Shown piece after piece: positions 55,101 through 64,000 of a stretch of DNA of 64,000 bases. Numbering within the stretch: the stretch's first letter is position 1; every line of letters begins with the position of its first letter. The position numbers were made by a program, and so were the translations under genes. The stretch is from Mesorhizobium sp. C432A (GTDB taxonomy: Bacteria; Pseudomonadota; Alphaproteobacteria; Rhizobiales; Rhizobiaceae): the NCBI RefSeq assembly GCF_030323145.1, contig NZ_CP100470.1, forward strand, positions 5,956,018 to 6,020,017, written 5' to 3'. Below the pieces are notes generated by a model. It was not told the origin of the DNA. It saw nothing but the letters and a program-made list of their open reading frames with translations, and did not search any database.

Positions 55101-58100
55101 AACGAAGCCGCACTCGACACCACCACGAGCGGCGCCGACCTTGCGCACGGCTCGGTGACCGGCTCGCTGCCGGCCCTGGCCACCGAGACCGATGCCTCCA
55201 ACCAGCTCAACGCCACTGGCGGCTTCGCACCGCTGACCTATCAGCTGCTGAGCGGCGGCAATGCCGCCACCGCAGGCACCTACGGCACCATCCAGGTCAA
55301 TACCGACGGCACCTATGTCTACACGCTGACCTCACCGGTGCATGGACCGGCGACCGCCGGTACCGACACCGTCAACGCCGCAGAGAGCTTCACCTACAAG
55401 GTCACCGACGCCAACGGCAACACCACCACCGGCACCATCAACGTCGCCATCGTCGACGACGTGCCGACGGCCACCGCCGACAGCGGCAATGTCAATGAAG
55501 GCGCCCTGCTGACGGTCGCCGCGACCGGCGTGCTGGGCAACGACGTGGCCGGCGCCGACGGCGCCACCATCGATGGCGTGCGCGCCGCCGGCGGCAACAC
55601 CACGACGGCCGTATCGGGCGGTGTCGGCACCGACATTGCCGGCCTGCACGGCACTTTGCATCTCAACGCCGACGGCTCCTACACCTACCAGTCGACGGCC
55701 AACAACATCGCCGCCGACACCACGGACGTGTTCGTCTACACGCTCAAGGACGGTGACGGCGACCTGTCGACGACGACGTTGACCATCAACCTGGCCGATG
55801 CCGGGCTTGTTGCACCGGCCGACAACGACGTGACGGTCAACGAAGCCGCACTCGACACCACCACGAGCGGCGCCGACCTTGCGCACGGCTCGGTGACCGG
55901 CTCGCTGCCGGCCCTGGCCACCGAGACCGATGCCTCCAACCAGCTCAACGCCACTGGCGGCTTCGCACCGCTGACCTATCAGCTGCTGAGCGGCGGCAAT
56001 GCCGCCACCGCAGGCACCTACGGCACCATCCAGGTCAATACCGACGGCACCTATGTCTACACGCTGACCTCACCGGTGCATGGACCGGCGACCGCCGGTA
56101 CCGACACCGTCAACGCCGCAGAGAGCTTCACCTACAAGGTCACCGACGCCAACGGCAACACCACCACCGGCACCATCAACGTCGCCATCGTCGACGACGT
56201 GCCGACGGCCACCGCCGACAGCGGCAATGTCAATGAAGGGGCCCTGCTGACGGTCGCCGCGACCGGCGTGCTGGGCAACGACGTGGCCGGCGCCGACGGC
56301 GCCACCATCGATGGCGTGCGCGCCGCCGGCGGCAACACCACGACGGCCGTATCGGGCGGTGTCGGCACCGACATTGCCGGCCTGCACGGCACTTTGCATC
56401 TCAACGCCGACGGCTCCTACACCTACCAGTCGACGGCCAACAACATCGCCGCCGACACCACGGACGTGTTCGTCTACACGCTCAAGGACGGTGACGGCGA
56501 CCTGTCGACGACGACGCTGACCATCAACCTGGCCGATGCCGGGCTTGTTGCACCGGCCGACAACGACGTGACGGTCAACGAAGCCGCACTCGACACCACC
56601 ACGAGCGGCGCCGACCTTGCGCACGGCTCGGTGACCGGCTCGCTGCCGGCCCTGGCCACCGAGACCGATGCCTCCAACCAGCTCAACGCCACTGGCGGCT
56701 TCGCACCGCTGACCTATCAGCTGCTGAGCGGCGGCAATGCCGCCACCGCAGGCACCTACGGCACCATCCAGGTCAATACCGACGGCACCTATGTCTACAC
56801 GCTGACCTCACCGGTGCATGGACCGGCGACCGCCGGTACCGACACCGTCAACGCCGCAGAGAGCTTCACCTACAAGGTCACCGACGCCAACGGCAACACC
56901 ACCACCGGCACCATCAACGTCGCCATCGTCGACGACGTGCCGACGGCCACCGCCGACAGCGGCAATGTCAATGAAGGCGCCCTGCTGACGGTCGCCGCGA
57001 CCGGCGTGCTGGGCAACGACGTGGCCGGCGCCGACGGCGCCACCATCGATGGCGTGCGCGCCGCCGGCGGCAACACCACGACGGCCGTATCGGGCGGTGT
57101 CGGCACCGACATTGCCGGCCTGCACGGCACTTTGCATCTCAACGCCGACGGCTCCTACACCTACCAGTCGACGGCCAACAACATCGCCGCCGACACCACG
57201 GACGTGTTCGTCTACACGCTCAAGGACGGTGACGGCGACCTGTCGACGACGACGTTGACCATCAACCTGGCCGATGCCGGGCTTGTTGCACCGGCCGACA
57301 ACGACGTGACGGTCAACGAAGCCGCACTCGACACCACCACGAGCGGCGCCGACCTTGCGCACGGCTCGGTGACCGGCTCGCTGCCGGCCCTGGCCACCGA
57401 GACCGATGCCTCCAACCAGCTCAACGCCACTGGCGGCTTCGCACCGCTGACCTATCAGCTGCTGAGCGGCGGCAATGCCGCCACCGCAGGCACCTACGGC
57501 ACCATCCAGGTCAATACCGACGGCACCTATGTCTACACGCTGACCTCACCGGTGCATGGACCGGCGACCGCCGGTACCGACACCGTCAACGCCGCAGAGA
57601 GCTTCACCTACAAGGTCACCGACGCCAACGGCAACACCACCACCGGCACCATCAACGTCGCCATCGTCGACGACGTGCCGACGGCCACCGCCGACAGCGG
57701 CAATGTCAATGAAGGCGCCCTGCTGACGGTCGCCGCGACCGGCGTGCTGGGCAACGACGTGGCCGGCGCCGACGGCGCCACCATCGATGGCGTGCGCGCC
57801 GCCGGCGGCAACACCACGACGGCCGTATCGGGCGGTGTCGGCACCGACATTGCCGGCCTGCACGGCACTTTGCATCTCAACGCCGACGGCTCCTACACCT
57901 ACCAGTCGACGGCCAACAACATCGCCGCCGACACCACGGACGTGTTCGTCTACACGCTCAAGGACGGTGACGGCGACCTGTCGACGACGACGCTGACCAT
58001 CAACCTGGCCGATGCCGGGCTTGTTGCACCGGCCGACAACGACGTGACGGTCAACGAAGCCGCACTCGACACCACCACGAGCGGCGCCGACCTTGCGCAC

Positions 58101-61100
58101 GGCTCGGTGACCGGCTCGCTGCCGGCCCTGGCCACCGAGACCGATGCCTCCAACCAGCTCAACGCCACTGGCGGCTTCGCACCGCTGACCTATCAGCTGC
58201 TGAGCGGCGGCAATGCCGCCACCGCAGGCACCTACGGCACCATCCAGGTCAATACCGACGGCACCTATGTCTACACGCTGACCTCACCGGTGCATGGACC
58301 GGCGACCGCCGGTACCGACACCGTCAACGCCGCAGAGAGCTTCACCTACAAGGTCACCGACGCCAACGGCAACACCACCACCGGCACCATCAACGTCGCC
58401 ATCGTCGACGACGTGCCGACGGCCACCGCCGACAGCGGCAATGTCAATGAAGGCGCCCTGCTGACGGTCGCCGCGACCGGCGTGCTGGGCAACGACGTGG
58501 CCGGCGCCGACGGCGCCACCATCGATGGCGTGCGCGCCGCCGGCGGCAACACCACGACGGCCGTATCGGGCGGTGTCGGCACCGACATTGCCGGCCTGCA
58601 CGGCACTTTGCATCTCAACGCCGACGGCTCCTACACCTACCAGTCGACGGCCAACAACATCGCCGCCGACACCACGGACGTGTTCGTCTACACGCTCAAG
58701 GACGGTGACGGCGACCTGTCGACGACGACGTTGACCATCAACCTGGCCGATGCCGGGCTTGTTGCACCGGCCGACAACGACGTGACGGTCAACGAAGCCG
58801 CACTCGACACCACCACGAGCGGCGCCGACCTTGCGCACGGCTCGGTGACCGGCTCGCTGCCGGCCCTGGCCACCGAGACCGATGCCTCCAACCAGCTCAA
58901 CGCCACTGGCGGCTTCGCACCGCTGACCTATCAGCTGCTGAGCGGCGGCAATGCCGCCACCGCAGGCACCTACGGCACCATCCAGGTCAATACCGACGGC
59001 ACCTATGTCTACACGCTGACCTCACCGGTGCATGGACCGGCGACCGCCGGTACCGACACCGTCAACGCCGCAGAGAGCTTCACCTACAAGGTCACCGACG
59101 CCAACGGCAACACCACCACCGGCACCATCAACGTCGCCATCGTCGACGACGTGCCGACGGCCACCGCCGACAGCGGCAATGTCAATGAAGGCGCCCTGCT
59201 GACGGTCGCCGCGACCGGCGTGCTGGGCAACGACGTGGCCGGCGCCGACGGCGCCACCATCGATGGCGTGCGCGCCGCCGGCGGCAACACCACGACGGCC
59301 GTATCGGGCGGTGTCGGCACCGACATTGCCGGCCTGCACGGCACTTTGCATCTCAACGCCGACGGCTCCTACACCTACCAGTCGACGGCCAACAACATCG
59401 CCGCCGACACCACGGACGTGTTCGTCTACACGCTCAAGGACGGTGACGGCGACCTGTCGACGACGACGTTGACCATCAACCTGGCCGATGCCGGGCTTGT
59501 TGCACCGGCCGACAACGACGTGACGGTCAACGAAGCCGCACTCGACACCACCACGAGCGGCGCCGACCTTGCGCACGGCTCGGTGACCGGCTCGCTGCCG
59601 GCCCTGGCCACCGAGACCGATGCCTCCAACCAGCTCAACGCCACTGGCGGCTTCGCACCGCTGACCTATCAGCTGCTGAGCGGCGGCAATGCCGCCACCG
59701 CAGGCACCTACGGCACCATCCAGGTCAATACCGACGGCACCTATGTCTACACGCTGACCTCACCGGTGCATGGACCGGCGACCGCCGGTACCGACACCGT
59801 CAACGCCGCAGAGAGCTTCACCTACAAGGTCACCGACGCCAACGGCAACACCACCACCGGCACCATCAACGTCGCCATCGTCGACGACGTGCCGACGGCC
59901 ACCGCCGACAGCGGCAATGTCAATGAAGGCGCCCTGCTGACGGTCGCCGCGACCGGCGTGCTGGGCAACGACGTGGCCGGCGCCGACGGCGCCACCATCG
60001 ATGGCGTGCGCGCCGCCGGCGGCAACACCACGACGGCCGTATCGGGCGGTGTCGGCACCGACATTGCCGGCCTGCACGGCACTTTGCATCTCAACGCCGA
60101 CGGCTCCTACACCTACCAGTCGACGGCCAACAACATCGCCGCCAACACCACGGACGTGTTCGTCTACACGCTCAAGGACGGTGACGGCGACCTGTCGACG
60201 ACGACGCTGACCATCAACCTGGCCGATGCCGGGCTTGTTGCACCGGCCGACAACGACGTGACGGTCAACGAAGCCGCACTCGACACCACCACGAGCGGCG
60301 CCGACCTTGCGCACGGCTCGGTGACCGGCTCGCTGCCGGCCCTGGCCACCGAGACCGATGCCTCCAACCAGCTCAACGCCACTGGCGGCTTCGCACCGCT
60401 GACCTATCAGCTGCTGAGCGGCGGCAATGCCGCCACCGCAGGCACCTACGGCACCATCCAGGTCAATACCGACGGCACCTATGTCTACACGCTGACCTCA
60501 CCGGTGCATGGACCGGCGACCGCCGGTACCGACACCGTCAACGCCGCAGAGAGCTTCACCTACAAGGTCACCGACGCCAACGGCAACACCACCACCGGCA
60601 CCATCAACGTCGCCATCGTCGACGACGTGCCGACGGCCACGAACGACACCTGGGCTCCGACCATCACAGGTGCAACGGTTCTCACTGGTCTCTTGGACAA
60701 CGACAAATTCGGCGCCGATGGCGTCGACACCGACAACAATCCGGTCAGCGGCCAGGTGACCGCCACCAACGGTGCTCACGGCACCGTCACCTACAACAAC
60801 GATGGAACGTTCACCTACACGCCGACGGGCATCTATATCGGCTCGGACTCTTTCACATACACGATCAAGGACGGTGACGGCGACACTTCGACGGCCACGG
60901 TGACCCTGAATGTGCAGACCAACACCGTTCCATCGGGTGGCGGGACAGCGTCGTTGACATTGAACGAAGCCGCGCTCGACACTACGCTCGATGCCTCGGC
61001 GCCCGCGGATCTCCAAGCTGGGGCCGTGACCGGCACCAATCCGAGCAGTCGCGGCGAGACGGCGCAAGCAATCAGCGGCATCACCTTCACCACGACCGGC

Positions 61101-63077
61101 GAAGCCATTAATGTTGCATTCGCCAACCCGACCGGCGATCCAAACTGGGTGGCGCCGACTGTTTCTGGCCTAGCCTCTGGATACACAATCAGCTGGGCGC
61201 TCGTCGGCAACCAACTCGTCGGCAGTCTGATACAAACGGCCGGCAGCGTGAACCTCGGCGCATTCGTCTATCTGGCGCTGTCAAACACAAGCGCCGGCGC
61301 CAACAGTTCGTTGACACCCGTCGTTACCGCGACACTGACCGACCAGCTCCAGCATCTTGCCGGCTCGGGCAACGTCACCATCAACGGGCTTCAGGTGGTG
61401 GCAACCGACACCAGCGGTGATCATGTTTCCGGATCGGTCAATCTGACGGTCCTGGACGACGTTCCGCTGCCATTCAAGCCGGATGGCATCTTCGTGGAAA
61501 ACACCACGCATACGGTGCTGACGGAGAGCATCAATTTTGCCGCGAGCGCCGGTGCTGACGGCGTTGGCAATGTCGTGTTCAACGTGACCGAAGGCGCGGC
61601 CGTCACATCAGGCAGCACAAACATATTCCTGAATGGCGAGCAGGTCTTCTTCCACGTCGTCGATACGCATACTGTGGAGGGACGGACCTCGGCCGCGAAC
61701 GGCAGCGACCTCGCTTTCACGGCGACCCTGAACCCGGCGACAGATACTTGGACATACACCCAGGCCGCGACGATGTTTGCCGGCAACCAGTTCAATACGG
61801 CGAACTTCTCGCCAAGCGGTGGCAACAACCAAGCGATTGTCCTGGACTCCATCGGCTCAACCAGCGACCTGCTCGCAACCGCCAACAGCCCCAATTCCGT
61901 GAACACCAGCACGGGCAGTTGGGGCGTCGATGGCGGAAACAGCATCAGCCCTGGTGAGAAGATCCGCTTCGATTTCGTCAGCAATGCAACCACCGACGGC
62001 ACCATCGCCGGAACCCCCGCGGGCATCGGGGCGGGAACCCACTATACGGATCACTACGAGGTGGCTAGCTATACACAGGGGATTGGCAATGTCTCGGGAC
62101 CTGGCCTGGTTTCTATAACGATCCGCCCGGTCAACGCCGACTATGATAACACCTACATAGGTGATGTTACCGGCGAAAGCACGGCCCTCGGCGCCTTGGT
62201 CACTGTCGTCAACGGCTCCGGCGGAGCTACTCCGACCGCAACGAACAATGGGGACGGAACGTGGACGATCACCGGTCTTGCGCAAGGCGACACCTTTACC
62301 GTGGTTGCAAATTCAGACCCGTTCAGCGCAATCGAAATTTCGGCCAATGTTGGCTCGAATGACTTCAAACTGGGCCCGGTCACCTACACGACCGCCAACG
62401 CCGTCACACCGTTCGACATCTCGATCCCGGTCACGGCAACCGACGGTGACGGCGACCCAATTGCCGGGTCAGTGACGGCACACCTTTCGCCCGACCTCAG
62501 CACCTGGCAAGGAACTTCGGGCGTGGACACTCACACCACGACGCGACAGAAACCACGCTGCTCGGCGAGGACGGCAACGACACCCTCAATGGACTCAATC
62601 TCCAGGCTGATATCCTCTCCGGCGGACGCGGCGATGATACCTTGTCGGGCAACTCCGGTAACGACACGCTTTACGGCGGCTCGGGAGCGGACATACTGTT
62701 CGGCGGCGACGGCAACGACCTGCTGATCGGCGGTTCGGTCAGGACACGCTCACCGGTGGTATAGGCGTCGATACGTTCAAGGCTCGAGCACTCGACATCA
62801 AAGATCTTATCGCTGACTACAGCGGTTGTCGGCGGCCATGGCGACATCATCGACCTTACCTCACTGTTCGATACAGCCGCCGGAGGGGCCAAATGTCGGC
62901 GACTTCGTGAACTACAATGCGGGAACGAACACTGTCAGCGTCGACGCCGACGGTTTGGCCAACGGCGCCAATTTCGTGGACGTGGCCACCTTGACGAACG
63001 CACCCGTCGCCAACACGATCACCCTGCTCTACGATGACGGAGTGACGCAGCATACGACAACGGCAAACGTGGTCTAG
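49134..63077 (+). CDS. giant LapA/BapA-like RTX adhesin secreted by type I system (four reading-frame breaks near the 3' end)
   Basis: About 4,650 codons from ATG 49134 (GGAGGGG at 8 nt). Residues 1-80 are polar and Ala/Pro-rich; 80-165 form the N-terminal membrane-retention-type domain of such adhesins (VEVPRVALLAALEASHVDVAFG), with a small-residue stretch (GSAGG) at about 162-166 as possible LapG site. Two 205-residue repeats (DUF5801-like) are at about 352-745, single VCBS/cadherin-like domains up to 1614, then nine 246-residue tandem repeats (1615-3828), unique domains, and RTX Ca-binding nonapeptides (GEDGNDTLNG, GGSGADILFG) at 62543-62760. Single-base breaks at about 62541, 62737, 62826 and 62891 (two minus, two plus) cancel out, and the frame closes at 63077. 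Literal reading stops at 62726 without a secretion signal. Confidence 0.88.
50187..51370 (+). repeat. two tandem 615-bp repeats in the adhesin gene
   Basis: The stretch from LLSVELDETVG to GSAFSFDDDGP occurs twice, 615 bp apart (starts 50187 and 50802). Much of the central part is identical (TGIPAGGLATNL, LFLEGGVIVGRDTQ, LYEALNHGADGNKFDSELN). DUF5801-like domains, common near the N-terminus of rhizobial RTX adhesins. Confidence 0.85.
53976..60617 (+). repeat. nine tandem 738-bp repeats in the adhesin gene
   Basis: Units start at 53976, 54714, 55452, 56190, 56928, 57666, 58404, 59142 and 59880; a tenth partial copy starts at 60618. Each encodes 246 residues with two VCBS/Ig-like halves: VPTATADSGNVNEGAL to TLTINLAD, and VAPADNDVTVNEAAL to GTINVAIVDD. 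The units are nearly identical in DNA. Differences seen: ACGCTG for ACGTTG in units 4, 6 and 9, GGGGCC for GGCGCC in unit 4, and an Asp-to-Asn change in unit 9. Confidence 0.95.
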
Positions 63078-63145
63078 GAGCATGGTGCGGGGCCACGCGA
63101 CTATGCTATGTATTAGAGATTAGGAATACAGAGGGGGATCTCATC

Positions 63146-63539
63146 ATGAAACGTTCCGTAAGACTGTTGGTTTCCGCTGCGACGCTGTTTCTGGCAGTCG
63201 GATCGACGGGCTATGCCGCCGACATCATCGACGGGCCGGTGGCCGACTATTGCCGGACCGTCGGCACATCGAACCTGGTGTTGAACGACAACATCGTCGA
63301 TCTCAAGGTCAGGTGGTCAAGCTGATGGACGAGTCGGTGGCCGTCGCCAACAGCTCGGAATGGATCAATTCGTCCCGCCTTCGTCTGGCGTCGGAAGCCA
63401 AGGTCGCCTGCGGCATGGCTATGGCTACCTCAAGACGAACTACAAGGACGAGGACACGCTCAACAAGTGCGAGTGCTTCCACGACCGCATGGTCGAGTAT
63501 GAACTGACCGAAAGGGATCCGGCAGTGCCGGTTGGCTGA
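63146..63539 (+). pseudogene. small secreted protein gene with two single-base deletions
   Basis: ATG 63146 has GAGGGGG upstream. Signal peptide LLVSAATLFLAVGSTGYA, then ADIIDGPVADYCRTVGTSN. The frame breaks near 63308 (one G missing in AAGGGTCAG) and again near 63419 (one C missing), after which it reads YGYLKTNYKDEDTLNKCECF and ends at TGA 63537. With both bases restored it is a 131-residue protein with four Cys, of unknown function. The gene is probably intact in the organism and the breaks are consensus errors, but this cannot be shown here. Confidence 0.6.
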
Positions 63540-63543
63540 CCCG

Positions 63544-64000
63544 ATGGTCGGCGGACGATTGACGAGGCGATCGCCGGAGCGATCGCATTGACCGGTTTTG
63601 GCCAGCTTGCCACTCAAGCCTGCGCCAACTGGCTGGAACGACCTAGCCTGGAGAGACCAGCACCGTTCGGCTTGAGGCGGCCGGTTCGCTGCGACACCGC
63701 CTCCGAATGGACGCGCGCGACATTCAAGGCGTTTGCGACATGCCAGGCATCGCTCTACGGCCTGGAGCCGGTGCTGGCGCACGCGGTGATGGAGATCGAA
63801 AGCGGATTCGATCCCGATGTGCACGGCGCCGATGGTGAGGTCGGGTTGATGCAGGTAATGCCCGCGACGGCCCGAATGCTGGGCTTTCGTGGCTCGCTCG
63901 ACGAGCTTGGCGCGCCGGCGACCAACATCGCGCTCGGTCAGATATCTGGCGCAGGCAAACAGCCTTGCCGCAGGCGATCTCTGCACCACCGTCATGAAGT
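63544..64000 (+). pseudogene. lytic transglycosylase-like protein, partial, with reading-frame breaks
   Basis: Probable start ATG 63544 (MVGGRLTRR); one base seems lost near 63570, after which the signal-type segment AGAIALTGFGQLATQAC is read. The SLT domain follows: catalytic Glu in HAVMEIESGFDPDVHGADG and EVGLMQVMPATARMLGF. A further break near 63937 is needed to read RYLAQANSLAAGDL. The gene runs past the window end. It would cleave peptidoglycan glycan strands in the periplasm. Frame breaks resemble those just upstream. Confidence 0.65.

Noticed and set aside
53976..60617. CRISPR-like or satellite array
   Set aside because: Units are 738 bp, in frame, and code for two adhesin domains each.
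54594..61067. Nine or more antisense frames of about 184 codons repeated every 738 bp
   Set aside because: They are the reverse strand of the adhesin repeats; Gly/Val/Arg-rich composition, no ribosome sites, identical only because the repeats are.
62540..62900. Programmed frameshifting in the adhesin 3' end
   Set aside because: Four shifts of mixed sign without slippery heptamers, and further breaks in the next two genes, point to error or decay.

Overview
The window reads as a chromosomal segment of a GC-rich alphaproteobacterium of the order Hyphomicrobiales, most likely Mesorhizobium or a close relative. The grounds are codon use, many SDR, LacI and ABC-transporter genes, several promoters of the alphaproteobacterial general-stress form (GGAAC-N16-NGTT), a rhizobial-type intergenic palindrome and an IS256-family element. 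No rRNA, tRNA or CRISPR was seen. Family names are recognised from sequence alone.

Layout. 0-13.9 kb is redox and detoxification: a LysR regulator divergent from two short-chain dehydrogenases (the second has an in-frame TGA at codon 14), an F420-reductase-like protein, a frameshifted methyltransferase and a DJ-1/PfpI protein. A GntR regulator is then divergent from an Fe-alcohol dehydrogenase / aldehyde dehydrogenase / alpha-beta hydrolase operon. A TetR regulator with a divergent thioredoxin-reductase-like flavoprotein and a Zn-alcohol dehydrogenase operon follow. 13.9-25.4 kb is a general-stress island: small hydrophilic proteins, an EF-hand protein, an L,D-transpeptidase, an OmpA-like lipoprotein, a TPP enzyme and an SDR. 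It holds most of the eight GGAAC-N16-NGTT promoters seen, and one of these lies ahead of a terminator-bounded stretch that looks like a small RNA. It also holds the fossil of a protein-isoaspartate-methyltransferase/erythromycin-esterase fusion gene.

25.4-39.2 kb is catabolic. First comes a polar-amino-acid-type ABC system with an FAD oxidoreductase and a divergent LacI regulator. Then comes a seven-gene operon: FrlB-like SIS deglycase, sugar-binding protein, two CUT1 permeases, FrlC-like epimerase, FrlD-like kinase and a DAO-family oxidase, with a second LacI upstream. This looks like uptake and breakdown of Amadori products (fructosyl-amino compounds). The two LacI proteins have similar recognition helices, and similar palindromes (core GAGAYCGRTCTC) precede both operons. 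Two copies of one IS256-like element (15.6 and 39.5 kb), each with its own 9-bp target duplication, flank 22.5 kb; the second copy has a nonsense codon in its transposase.

42.2-63.1 kb is a type I secretion adhesin locus: TolC-like outer membrane protein, ABC exporter, HlyD-like adaptor, a ribbon-helix-helix protein, a LapG-like periplasmic cysteine protease, and a LapA/BapA-like adhesin of about 4,650 codons. Nine almost identical 738-bp repeats make up nearly half of the adhesin gene. The last 1.5 kb (RTX end of the adhesin, a small secreted protein, a partial lytic transglycosylase) carries eight reading-frame breaks; they look like consensus errors or very recent decay.
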